A DNA stretch of 26,682 nucleotides from positions 8,863 to 35,544 of the forward strand of contig DFBK01000096.1 in assembly GCA_002366595.1 (NCBI GenBank). Reading direction: 5' to 3'. Each line of letters opens with the position of its first letter. Within the stretch, counting starts at the first letter, position 1. Source of the DNA: Anaerolineales bacterium UBA3082. GTDB lineage: Bacteria; Chloroflexota; Anaerolineae; UBA7937. Shown here in pieces: positions 1 through 8,313 of the stretch. The notes under the pieces were generated by a model that was given only the letters and a program-made list of their open reading frames with translations, did no database searches and was not told the origin of the DNA. The position numbers and the translations under genes were made by a program.

Positions 1-977
1 GCTTTCCACTTTGCCTTGCGCCTCTACCCTCTCGTTGACATCGACAACCTCAGCGTATAGCCCTTCGTAGGAGACTATTTCTTGGATATCCACCGGCCGC
101 CCCTCTATCACCTCCACATCCTTGACCTGACAGAGGTGAAAAAAGGGCTTCTGAAACATTGGTGAGTAAAGCCCTGACGCGCACCGTGCCCTTGTCGCCA
201 TAAATGTGGTCACCATACGCCTCGATTATCTCGCCATCCCTGCAGGTGGGATGGATGGAGAAGTATCTGCCCCCAAAGCGTAGATAATTCTACCTTCTAT
301 GGACGAAGTAGCGTGCCTCTCGTGGAGAGAGAAAGGGGTGAGTAGCCATGATCTCTCTGCCTAAACTCTCCATCTCCTTTTGATTAAGGCCCCTAATTTG
401 AGCCTGGCCCGTCATGGCGGAAGGCAATTCTGAGCCATAGGCACCGGAGTCACCCTCCCTGGCTTTGAAGGGCCTCAAATGAAGATAGAAACCCTTTGAC
501 TCGCAAAGCGTTTTTCAAGCCAAAGATAGAGAGCCTGTAAGCTCCTGATCCTCCACTCTGGTTTGAGCTCTCCTGGCGACTTTGAGGGCCAATTCCGCTG
601 CCGCTTCCTCCAAGGGATCCCGGCGAGCGGTCAGGATTTCCAGCAACCTCTCTTCAGGAAGATAATATTCTTCCACCTGCTCGCGGGGGACCATGGAGAA
701 CCTCATCTCTTGGACTGGACAATAGTGAATTATAGTGAGGATAGTTCTCTTCCAAGTATCCTACAGTGTCCCGAACGCTGCTAAGATTGTACCTAGTCAG
801 GATCCTATCGTAGCGCCCTTGGTCCTTATGCCATCTCCCTTGGGGAGCGGGGATATATTTCAAATAGGCTGTATATTTGTCAGGCGGGTGCAGGTAGCCC
901 ACCGCACAGAAAAGCATCCCCTTCACCGTCCGGGTGAAATCCCGATCTTTGGCCTTGCGTTCCTCTGGTTTTCCCAT
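1..977 (-). pseudogene. COG1665-type nucleotidyltransferase, multiply frameshifted (copy 1)
   Basis: The reading resembles the archaeal predicted nucleotidyltransferases (COG1665, from memory). The N-terminal block at 977-735 has RDFTRTVKGMLFCAVGYLHPP and AYLKYIP. The reading then moves to another frame near 728-735 (MVPREQVEEYY, PEERLLEIL), with ELTGSLSL at about 520-545 where the nucleotidyltransferase G-S motif is expected. It shifts again (AYGSEL near 435), then continues with GGRYFSIHP and RDGEIIEAYGDH (about 195-285) and, after a further shift near 140-150, with VKDVEVIEG and EIVSYEGLYAE. At least four frame changes break a reading that otherwise stays recognisable, so I call a pseudogene. 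The 3' end is probably just outside the window. It follows the DHPS-like gene on the same strand after 34 bp. A second dead member of the family lies at 5377-5870. The biochemical role of the family is unknown to me. Confidence 0.7.
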
Positions 978-1011
978 CTACGCTTCACCCCTGGAATCTT
1001 GGGAGGAGGGG

Positions 1012-2346
1012 TCACTTTGCCGCACCTTCCTCATCCAGGTAGCCCCAACGAAGCTCCTCATCTTGGATATATTTCTTGCCTAATCGGAGAGCCAGGGCGG
1101 CCTTCGTTAGCTCTCGGCCCAAATAGAAGGCATGAGAGGCCTCCTCCACCCCCAATTGGGGGAAGATCTCTTCGACATCTCTACCCTTGATGAAGAGTTG
1201 GTTGTTGAATACGTAGATATGCTCCTCGTCGTTGAAGATGCGAAAATTTCGATCTTGCAGTCGCTGGTGCATCTGACAGAGTTCCTCCTCACTGTAGTGT
1301 TTGTGAGGAGGGTCTTTCACGGTGATCAGGCGATCGTCGAGATGCTTAGGCAGAATGTGGTTTTGGTGGGCATAGAACATCAATTTGCGGGCTATGTCGA
1401 CTTCTCGCACCGAACCTCGCGCCCAGCTGATCACCTCGGTCGTTAGGATGTAGTCGATCTCCAACTCCGTGATAATCCCCATCAGCAAGGCATTGATCCC
1501 TGTGCTGTCAGCATCGATCAACTCGGTGATGTTGCCTACTCCCATGAGCATTTTGGCTTTGGGGTGTCGCCTGCGCATCTCGTAGAACCGGTAGAGGGAC
1601 TCTGTGAAGCCGAAGTTGATGGGGTTCAAAATGGGGTCGATAATGTAGGGCACCCCCCACACTTCGAGTTGGGCGATATTGCGCTCTAAGGAATCCAATC
1701 CCCCACCGAAGTCGGGGATGACCACCACTTGGCAGGACAATTGGCGGGCCAGGTCTAGGTTGGATCCATTGACACTGAGAAGGTAATCGAAGCCCACGCG
1801 ATTGGCCTCCAGGATATCCTCCCGGTGAAAGGTATCCAGACTTGTGGCGAAATCCCGCTCTTTTAACGCGGCGACGACGCGCTCCACTTCCGGGAAATTT
1901 CCCTGAGCTGGCCAGCCCAAATCGATGACATCTGCTCCGCTGGCCGCATAGTATTCGGCCCTGGCCAGAATCTCGTCTATGCTGAGGCGATAGGCGTCCA
2001 CAATCTCGGCGAAGATCTTGGCTTGGTATTCGCCATAGCCCTCCCGACTTTGCTGGAGGCCGAAGAAGAAGGGGATATCCTTAAGGTCCTTGGGGCCGCG
2101 AACGACTGGAATGCCGGTGGCCTCTTCCAGGGGAGCCAACTCGCCTTCGCACAACCCGGGGATATAGATCACATCGCAGTCCCGCGGAGGTTCCAAATGC
2201 TTGGCTATCCAAGGTATAGGCATCAAAGCGGCGACACTTATCTTCATGACAGCCATCTCGTAGGCAAAATCGGGGTTCATCTCTTGCAGAGTCCTTTCCA
2301 AGGCCTCGGCCGCCAGCTTTCCCGTCACAAAGAGAAACTTCTTCAT
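1012..2346 (-). CDS. Dihydropteroate synthase-like protein (archaeal MJ0107/TIGR00284 type)
   Basis: A 444-residue protein that probably joins the pterin to the arylamine ribofuranoside (beta-RFAP) in H4MPT synthesis, the role proposed for the archaeal DHPS-related family. Residues 1-110 form the extra N-terminal domain of this family (MKKFLFVTGKLAAEALE...). Residues 115-330 are a pterin-binding TIM-barrel: ASGADVIDLGWP, a TSLDTF strand, LLSVNGSN, IPDFGGG, DPILNP and MLMGVGNITELIDADS. The C-terminal 100 residues (DDRLITVKDPPHKHYS onward) are also typical of this family and absent from folate DHPS. ATG at 2346 is kept because the start matches the family; its Shine-Dalgarno is weak (GGGAG about 12 nt upstream). 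It is 169 bp downstream of the AOR gene and followed by a dead COG1665-type gene. It is intact among decayed neighbours, so probably still needed. Confidence 0.88.
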   Translation of the reverse strand: MKKFLFVTGKLAAEALERTLQEMNPDFAYEMAVMKISVAALMPIPWIAKHLEPPRDCDVIYIPGLCEGELAPLEEATGIPVVRGPKDLKDIPFFFGLQQSREGYGEYQAKIFAEIVDAYRLSIDEILARAEYYAASGADVIDLGWPAQGNFPEVERVVAALKERDFATSLDTFHREDILEANRVGFDYLLSVNGSNLDLARQLSCQVVVIPDFGGGLDSLERNIAQLEVWGVPYIIDPILNPINFGFTESLYRFYEMRRRHPKAKMLMGVGNITELIDADSTGINALLMGIITELEIDYILTTEVISWARGSVREVDIARKLMFYAHQNHILPKHLDDRLITVKDPPHKHYSEEELCQMHQRLQDRNFRIFNDEEHIYVFNNQLFIKGRDVEEIFPQLGVEEASHAFYLGRELTKAALALRLGKKYIQDEELRWGYLDEEGAAK

Positions 2347-2515
2347 CTCTTAAACCACTCCCACAAGGGCTTACTCGTAACTGACCATTCCCCATCCGCT
2401 GGTATCTATGCTCAATGCAACCTCTGAGATCCGGCTATCCTGGGATGTTTCAGGTTCATCGAACGTCCATACTTGCCCCTCAGAGACGTCGCCGGCAAGG
2501 AACCCCCTCCCTGGA

Positions 2516-4342
2516 TTACCCTTTTACTAACCCTTGAAGGCCCAGTTCCTCCAATTTTTCCGGTGTAGGGATGCCATTCTTAGTCCAGCCCCGTTGTTCA
2601 TAATACATAGTCAACAGTTTCTCAATATCATCCTTAGGGATCGACTTTCCCTTGGTTGGGCCGCTGGTGACTGGCTCCTTCCAAATTCGCGGCGGAGGGT
2701 AGTCCCACTCTCGGCCAAAACCATCCACCTCCCTTACCCAAAAAGCACGAGTCAGGTTCCACACTCGCTCCGATACCTTTAGGAGATCTTGCCAGGCTCG
2801 GTCAATGCCCGTTATCGCGCCAAGGATGGGGGCGTAGAAGCCCAAATCGAGGCCCAGTTCTACCCACTGGAAGCGACAAGCACCAAGGCAATCGAAGAGG
2901 GGGCGTATATGTTGTAGCTCGATGACCTTTGCGACCTTATCCGGGGTGATCCTATCTCTGCCCACCTCGATATCATAAGTGATGGCCGAAGACCGATTGT
3001 GGTGAGCGCCCACATCACAGGTCATGTAGGAGAGTAACATCGCTGGGGCGTTGCGGGATTCGTAACCGCTCATCTCTAGCCCTTTCACTTGCATGGCGAA
3101 ATCGACGCTATCCCGACCGAAGATCTCCGCTGCACGTTTGACCCCTTCGGCCAAGATATCTCCAATCCCCTCCCGCAGGGCGATTCTCTTGAGCAGGGTG
3201 AAAATTCCTTGAGCCTCACCAAAGCGAAGCCGCACCCCATCCGTATCTGCCGTATCGATGATGCCCCTCTCAAAGCACTCCATGGCGAATCCGATGACGT
3301 TGCCTGCCGAGATCGTATCCAAGCCATATTCGTCGCACAAGTAATTAGCATAAGCGATCTCGTCGATCCTCTCGAGACCACAGTTGCCACCCAGAAGGGC
3401 CGTCGTCTCATATTCTGGGCCCTCCACATATGCCTCATAGTTCCGGCTATAGGAGTATTTGCCACAGGGGGTAGGACAGGCGAAGCAGGCTTTATCAGCG
3501 ACCACTAATTTGCTACGCATCGTCTCCCCGCTTATCATCTCGTATCCGTCCATCGCTCCAGATTGGAAATTGCGGGTGGGGAAGGCACCCACTTCGTTTG
3601 ACCAGGTGGTGATGCCCGCTGTGCCATATCTCTGCCAAACTTCTAGACCTTCGCTATTTCGACAAGCCTTGAAGATCTCTTGGGACAGGGATTGGTATCT
3701 ACCTACATCGGCGATGGGCACGCTCTTTGTACCACGCACGGCTATGGCTTTTAGCTTCTTCGCACCCATTATCGTACCAATCCCGCCCCTTCCCGCCTGG
3801 CGGCCGAAGTCATGATTGATGCAGGCAAACCTAACTAGGTTTTCCGCTGCTGGCCCGATGGCTGCAATTTGAAATTCCTGGCCTAGATCATGCTTCAACG
3901 CTTTTTCCACCGTAATGGCACCCTGCCCCCAGTAGTGGTGGGCCTCTCGCAATTCTACCCCTTCGTTGTCGATGAAGAGGTAAACGGGCTGGGGGGAGGT
4001 CCCTTCCAAGATGATGACATCATACCCTGCGTACTTCAGCTCGGCGCTGAGGAGGCCACCCATGCTGGCGCTCGCGTAGCCACCTGTAGCGGGTGATTTA
4101 GTAGTGAAGTCCATCTTGCCCGCACCGGGCACCAGCAGGCCTGACAGCGGCCCGGACGAGAGGATCAATTTATTCTTCGGACCTAGGGGGTTGGCGCCTT
4201 GGGGGACCTCGGCGTAGAGTATGTAGGCGCCGAAGCCCCGCCCTCCCAAGTAGTCTGCAGCCAACTTGGGATCCAAGGGCTCCTTCTCGATGGCGCCCTC
4301 CCTCAGATCAACGCGCAATATTTGACCAGCGTACCCGTTCAC
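2516..4342 (-). CDS. aor: Tungsten-containing aldehyde:ferredoxin oxidoreductase (AOR family)
   Basis: A 608-residue, full-length AOR-family enzyme that oxidises an aldehyde to its acid with ferredoxin as acceptor, or works in reverse. The N-terminal domain has the tungstopterin-binding signature (YLGGRGFGAYILY, SGPLSG, TKSPATGGYASASMGG at residues 31-97; AGRGGIGTIMGAKKLKAIAV at 183-202). The [4Fe-4S] ligands are Cys286, Cys289, Cys293 (CFACPTPC) and a distal cysteine at 485 or 489 (DCLGAC), matching the spacing of Pyrococcus AOR. The start is a GTG at 4342; the upstream GAGTGAGGT lies too close to be an ideal Shine-Dalgarno. It lies 39 bp after the flavoprotein/ferredoxin gene, its likely electron partner. 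The substrate cannot be read from sequence. The H4MPT setting makes formaldehyde or another small aldehyde worth testing, but that is inference. Confidence 0.93.
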   Translation of the reverse strand: MNGYAGQILRVDLREGAIEKEPLDPKLAADYLGGRGFGAYILYAEVPQGANPLGPKNKLILSSGPLSGLLVPGAGKMDFTTKSPATGGYASASMGGLLSAELKYAGYDVIILEGTSPQPVYLFIDNEGVELREAHHYWGQGAITVEKALKHDLGQEFQIAAIGPAAENLVRFACINHDFGRQAGRGGIGTIMGAKKLKAIAVRGTKSVPIADVGRYQSLSQEIFKACRNSEGLEVWQRYGTAGITTWSNEVGAFPTRNFQSGAMDGYEMISGETMRSKLVVADKACFACPTPCGKYSYSRNYEAYVEGPEYETTALLGGNCGLERIDEIAYANYLCDEYGLDTISAGNVIGFAMECFERGIIDTADTDGVRLRFGEAQGIFTLLKRIALREGIGDILAEGVKRAAEIFGRDSVDFAMQVKGLEMSGYESRNAPAMLLSYMTCDVGAHHNRSSAITYDIEVGRDRITPDKVAKVIELQHIRPLFDCLGACRFQWVELGLDLGFYAPILGAITGIDRAWQDLLKVSERVWNLTRAFWVREVDGFGREWDYPPPRIWKEPVTSGPTKGKSIPKDDIEKLLTMYYEQRGWTKNGIPTPEKLEELGLQGLVKG

Positions 4343-4381
4343 ACCTCACTCTACCCTCTTGTTCTCGGGGACGAAAGGCCA

Positions 4382-5380
4382 CTACCCGATCCACAAGGCT
4401 CCTGTACCACAATACTCTACACACTCACCACACAGATCGCACTCAAAGGGTTCGGCCAAATCAGGATGAGTGAAGATCACCCCTTCGGGGCAGGCGTCGA
4501 CGCAGGCTAGACAAGCGATGCACCGCTTCATGTCGATATAGTAGGCGCCCCTATCGTTCAGAGGGATGGAGTCAACCGGGCAGACAACTGCGCACTCGCC
4601 GCACTGGGTGCAAGTTCTGACCTCAAAATAGCCTGGTTCTGGAAAGTGGGAAACGATGGTCAGGGCGGCTTTCTTGGGGTTATTCTCCCGAAAGAGATGG
4701 AGAGAGCAAGCCAGAAGACAAGCCCGACAGCCGGTGCATAGAGAATTGTTGGCTCTCAAATACACTTCAGTTGTTCTCATTGAGGGCGCCCTAGTAGCTA
4801 GAGGCATGCGCTCTTTAGGGTATCCTTCGGAGCCTTTGCCGGCAGCCTGCCGCGATAAACAGATCTCCAGAGATTCTTTCAGCTCCTGCGTGTCCTTCAC
4901 CACGGTGACGCCTTGGAATCCCCTTAACTTCTCTACATTCTCCAGATCTATCACTCGGGGATAGACCCTTACTTGACCCCCCTTGGGCCCTGGAGAGGTG
5001 GTATTCTCCGCCACATCGGTGGGCAGAACGATAATCGGCACTCGGGACTTGCCGGCTTGAGCGAACAAGTTACTGATGAGGTTATCAGAGATGCCACAGA
5101 CGAATTTGGCCACGGTATTGCTGGTGGCTGGAGCCACCAGCAATACACTGTACACTCCTAAGGAGAAGCGAGCCACTATGGGAGCGCTGGCTAGGCTCTG
5201 CGTATCCTGATACACTCTCGCGCCGATCTTCTTGATCTCGCTCTCCACCCCGTACATCCTGAGGACCTCTCCTGCTGCCTCAGACAAGAACAGATCCACT
5301 TTTCCGCAGCCTTTCATCATATCGATACACTCAGCGAGAAAATGTCCTGCGCCAGTGATCGCCCAGGCGATCCTTTTCAT
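4382..5380 (-). CDS. Flavoprotein (AfpA/DmrB-like) fused to a four-cluster ferredoxin
   Basis: A 332-residue fusion. Residues 1-175 form a Rossmann-like flavoprotein of the archaeal AfpA / dihydromethanopterin reductase DmrB type: AWAITGAGHFLAE at 5-17, LLVAPATSNTVAKFVCGISDNL at 80-101, and a VLPTD strand. Residues 205-326 carry four CxxCxxCxxxC motifs: Cys215/218/221/225, 257/260/263/267, 287/290/293/297 and 314/317/320/324. This is the layout of ferredoxin subunits that accompany AOR enzymes. I chose ATG at 5380, not a longer upstream reading, because the N-terminus matches the flavoprotein family and the ATG overlaps the stop of the preceding dead gene (ATGA); the longer reading belongs to that gene. 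Probable role: electron transfer between AOR ferredoxin and flavin, or reduction of dihydromethanopterin. DmrB function is known for archaea; its use here is inference. Confidence 0.85.
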   Translation of the reverse strand: MKRIAWAITGAGHFLAECIDMMKGCGKVDLFLSEAAGEVLRMYGVESEIKKIGARVYQDTQSLASAPIVARFSLGVYSVLLVAPATSNTVAKFVCGISDNLISNLFAQAGKSRVPIIVLPTDVAENTTSPGPKGGQVRVYPRVIDLENVEKLRGFQGVTVVKDTQELKESLEICLSRQAAGKGSEGYPKERMPLATRAPSMRTTEVYLRANNSLCTGCRACLLACSLHLFRENNPKKAALTIVSHFPEPGYFEVRTCTQCGECAVVCPVDSIPLNDRGAYYIDMKRCIACLACVDACPEGVIFTHPDLAEPFECDLCGECVEYCGTGALWIG

Positions 5381-5870
5381 CTTGCCGCCTCGACTAAGAG
5401 ATAATCTCGAGGGTGACCTCCGACCACCAACCGATGATAGGTTCCACCACCTCTGGTGCTTACGGCTTCCAATTTTCCAGAAGCAATGAGAGCCTCGCCT
5501 TGCCTGTTCGCAGAATCTACCTCTGTAGGATACGATCTCTGTCAAGCGGTTCACTCCTCGTCCTCTTATGTGGGATACATCATTAGCGCTGTAGGTGCAA
5601 GGTGTGAAAATCGCTTCCTCGTCATTGACCACCATGGCCTTGATTTTGGCACAGCCTACTGGCCTATACTCTTGTCACTATATCTTTCAGCGATCTCCTC
5701 GGGCCCTTTGATGAACCGGATGAAATAGTCACGGTCGCCGCACTTGCCTTGTATAACCTTATGCCTCTCATTGCGAACGAGGTCCCCAAAGGCTACTACC
5801 CCTGTATACTTGACCCGATAGGCGTACAGTGCCTTCAGACCTTTATGAGCTTCTCCAGCCGCTCACGATG
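5377..5870 (-). pseudogene. COG1665-type nucleotidyltransferase C-terminal half, frameshifted and 5'-truncated (copy 2)
   Basis: Reading down the minus strand gives, in three successive frames, ALYAYRVKYTGVVAFGDL...FIKGPEEIAERYSDK (about 5840-5685), then EYRPVGCAKIKAMVVNDEE...EIVSYRGRFCEQA (about 5680-5505), then GEALIASGKLEAVST and YHRLVVGGHPRDYLLVEAAR up to the TGA at 5377-5379. Single-base shifts sit near 5680 and near 5500. The C-terminal blocks (EIVSYRGRFCEQA, ASGKLEAV) match copy 1 at the window start. The N-terminal half, with the nucleotidyltransferase core, is missing: upstream lies an oppositely oriented HisA-like remnant. The TGA overlaps the flavoprotein ATG, so the ancestral gene was probably translationally coupled to it. 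Confidence 0.65.
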
Positions 5871-6361
5871 TTCGCCACTCCGGCACAACCAGCGCTGATG
5901 AGGCCCAGAGTCCGCTGCCCCTGGGTGTGACCCAGATCATCCTACGCACGGAGATCCTCCTTGCTTGGGAAGCCCTGAAGGAAGTTCTCCAGGCCATGCC
6001 CAGACACCGTCTCATCTTCAGCGTCGACACGCGAAAAGGTCAAATCATCTCTCGCAGCCGCCAGTTACCCAACTTGAACCCGCTTAACATCTTAGGGATG
6101 TTGGAGAGGAAAGGTCTATATCAGGCGATCCTCTTAGACCTAGCCCGCGTTGGCATAACGCGAGGCGTAGACATGCAGCTTCTCGCTCTGGCCCATCGGC
6201 GATACCCAGGCCTGACCCTCATCGCTGGCGGGGGCATCTGCAATCTGGCGGAACTGAGCGCCTTGCGGGGCCTCGGCATCGATGCACTCTGCTGCCTGCT
6301 GGCCACTGCCCTCCACCGAGGCGAGATCACCCCTCGAGAGTTGCGCCACTCCCTTGAGTAA
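5849..6361 (+). pseudogene. HisA/HisF-related protein (COG1411 type), N-terminal half missing
   Basis: The open reading with GTG at 5927 encodes the C-terminal half of a HisA-related TIM barrel: VTQIILRTE, LIFSVDTRKG, YQAILLDLARVG, RGVDMQLLAL, LIAGGGICNLAEL and ATALHRGEI. These are strands 5-8 of the family, with its glycine-rich phosphate-binding ends. In-frame codons upstream to 5849 read AHDVRHSGTTSADEAQ, also family-like, so the GTG is not the ancestral start. An in-frame TGA lies at 5846. Strands 1-4 are absent, and upstream DNA holds the oppositely oriented COG1665 remnant. A half barrel is unlikely to be active. COG1411 relatives occur in methylotroph H4MPT gene clusters. Its end overlaps the tail of the PTPS gene by 35 bp on the opposite strand. 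Confidence 0.6.
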
Positions 6362-6836
6362 ATCTCTCCCTGTAGAAGGCCGTTTGTCCCGGCGACTCCT
6401 CCACTCCAGCCACGATGGTCTCAATATGGCCAGTAACCTGTCCGGTCAATTCCTCCTTGATCTGCCCACAGATGTACTCGGCCAGTCGCTCAGCCGTGAT
6501 GTTATCCACGGGCAAGACCAAGACATCGCGGGCCGGGAAGAGATACCGTTGCTCTTGAAAAAGTACCTCCCACTCATTCTCCCTTGCCCGCAGCGTCAAA
6601 TGCTTGTTGTGCGAGGGAAGCAGAATGCGGTGATCGAGGGCTTCACAGATGTGGCGAGTGATATTCTTAAGGGCCACAAAGTCGAAGAGATAGGCATCGC
6701 CGGTGAGGTTGCCCTCTAACTCCACTGATATGGTGTAGTTGTGACCGTGTAGGCGCTCGCACTTGCCGCCAAAGATGATGAAGTGAGCGGCACTGAAACG
6801 AAGATAGCCTCCCTCCACGACAATCTTGTGACCCAT
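6327..6836 (-). CDS. 6-pyruvoyltetrahydropterin synthase (PTPS/QueD) family protein
   Basis: A 169-residue PTPS-family protein. It has FSAAH (14-18), a Cys26-Glu27 pair followed by HGH (CERLHGH, 26-32), FDFVALK, LDHRIL with catalytic-type Asp/His, and PVDNITAERLAEYI, ending with the usual EESPGQTAFY. The Zn-binding histidines (18, 30, 32) are present. The adjacent Cys and Glu recall the bifunctional PTPS-I/III subgroup that can make 6-hydroxymethyl-dihydropterin from dihydroneopterin triphosphate (subgroup motif from memory). I chose ATG at 6836, not 6944, because it follows the folK-mptA stop by one base and opens on the family N-terminus. Placed after folK-mptA, it probably supplies hydroxymethyl-dihydropterin to FolK in place of archaeal MptB/MptD. 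A role in queuosine synthesis is the alternative. Confidence 0.85.
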   Translation of the reverse strand: MGHKIVVEGGYLRFSAAHFIIFGGKCERLHGHNYTISVELEGNLTGDAYLFDFVALKNITRHICEALDHRILLPSHNKHLTLRARENEWEVLFQEQRYLFPARDVLVLPVDNITAERLAEYICGQIKEELTGQVTGHIETIVAGVEESPGQTAFYRERFTQGSGATLEG

Positions 6837-6837
6837 G

Positions 6838-8292
6838 TCAGCTCTCCAGCCACTCCCCCAAAGTCGTGTGCTTCTTGATATATTCACCCGTGAGAACCTC
6901 ACGCCGGATTTCCGCCAGAGTGCCATATCTCTCCGCAAGGGCATTATACTTATGGATCCCTTCGAAGTTCACTTGTTTGGCTAGGACAAAAGCCTCATCT
7001 GGCAAATCTGGGTACGTATCCACGACCCTCTGGAGCATCTCCCGCACGACATCTTCTACAAACCGAGGATTGTCATGGGCCTTGGTCACCACGAAGAGCT
7101 CATCCGCTCTCTTGAGCAGGTCATAGGTCTCGGCGCTCATGGAGGCCTCCACGATCTCTACCAGGTCCTCAGCCCTAATCTCCTGCTCCGCGCCAATGAG
7201 AAGTGTGCCTTTTCCTCGCTGGTTGTGGGTGGCGATGGGGAGGATCTCCAATACTTTGCTAGCTTGTTCTGCAGAGAAGCCTTCTTCTTGTAACCTCTCT
7301 TGAGAGTAAGTTCGAACCATCTCTTGAGCGCAAGGGCAGGCGGTCATGCCTTCAGCTTCCACTCCCACAACACGCTTAACCCGTTCTGTGGTACACACGG
7401 CGATGCTGATCAGGGTATAGAGCTCTTGAGTCTTCTTGGCTGAGACAGGAGTCCATTTTTCCATAGGATATTTGATGCTAATGCGCACCTCCGAGCGGAT
7501 AGCCTGTTGACTCTGCATAATCGCCTGAGCCAGCTGCACAGCCAGGGATTCGATGTTCGGTGACCGCTGACTGACAATCTCATCTACCACTTCGTCCAAG
7601 GTATCGCTGAAACGGGACATATGCACCCCAGTTTGTCTGGGGTTTAGATCAGCGAAGAGATCAATCGTGGCCCAGAATAGGTTATCCTTGCCGCCTTTAG
7701 CGATCCGGATGATTCGTTCCACCCCTGTGATGCCTACCCGGCTTAGACTCGCAGGAATCAGTGGTCTTTCCTCTTGGATGTCACGGCCGAAGCGCATTTT
7801 TAAGCCCCGTTCGACCTTCCTCACCCCCTCTTGCCCCACCTGTTGAAGCAGCTCAGCGGCCGTTCTCTTCAGGATAGGGTGAACCTTATCCGGTGCGATC
7901 TCCACCAGAGGAACGAGGAGAAAGGCCCGCTCAGCCAAACGTGGATGGGGGATGACCAGATCGGGGAGATCCAAGACCAGATCATCGAAGAACAAGATGT
8001 CGATATCGATGGGACGAGGACCGTAGCGCTGCGTCCGCTGCCGCCCCATCTTTCTCTCGATCGCCTTGATGAATAGAAACAGGTCGTAGGGAGCGAGGCT
8101 CGTCATACCCCCGCAAACGACGTTGAGAAATGGGGGCTGATCTAGGTAACCCACGGGTTCGGTTTCGTAGCAGGATGAGACCGCTTCGATGGTTAGCTGG
8201 TCTCTCAATTTCTGCAATGCTTGGAGGATGTTGCTCTGGCGGTCTCCTAGGTTGGAGCCTAGGCCGAGGTATATCTGATGTCTCTCACTCAC
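6838..8292 (-). CDS. folK-mptA: Fusion of HPPK (FolK) and GTP cyclohydrolase IV/FolE2-type (MptA)
   Basis: A 484-residue two-domain protein. Residues 4-155 are 6-hydroxymethyl-7,8-dihydropterin pyrophosphokinase: GLGSNLGDR (10-18), ETEPVGY, and RYGPRPIDIDIL (89-100), then IPHPRLAERAFLL. Residues 165-484 are a FolE2/MptA GTP cyclohydrolase: GVHMSRF (222-228), MTACPCAQEM with Cys319/Cys321, ATHNQRG (354-360) and EASMSAETYDLL. MptA opens GTP for pterin synthesis and HPPK activates the later hydroxymethyl pterin, so the fusion joins the first step to a later step of the H4MPT pterin branch. The start is GTG at 8292 with AGGAA a few bases upstream. It lies 21 bp after the CitG-like gene and one base before the PTPS gene. 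Use in folate synthesis is possible, but the MptA type and the operon favour H4MPT. Confidence 0.92.
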   Translation of the reverse strand: MSERHQIYLGLGSNLGDRQSNILQALQKLRDQLTIEAVSSCYETEPVGYLDQPPFLNVVCGGMTSLAPYDLFLFIKAIERKMGRQRTQRYGPRPIDIDILFFDDLVLDLPDLVIPHPRLAERAFLLVPLVEIAPDKVHPILKRTAAELLQQVGQEGVRKVERGLKMRFGRDIQEERPLIPASLSRVGITGVERIIRIAKGGKDNLFWATIDLFADLNPRQTGVHMSRFSDTLDEVVDEIVSQRSPNIESLAVQLAQAIMQSQQAIRSEVRISIKYPMEKWTPVSAKKTQELYTLISIAVCTTERVKRVVGVEAEGMTACPCAQEMVRTYSQERLQEEGFSAEQASKVLEILPIATHNQRGKGTLLIGAEQEIRAEDLVEIVEASMSAETYDLLKRADELFVVTKAHDNPRFVEDVVREMLQRVVDTYPDLPDEAFVLAKQVNFEGIHKYNALAERYGTLAEIRREVLTGEYIKKHTTLGEWLES

Positions 8293-8313
8293 TTCCTAAA
8301 CCCTCAGGTTCCG

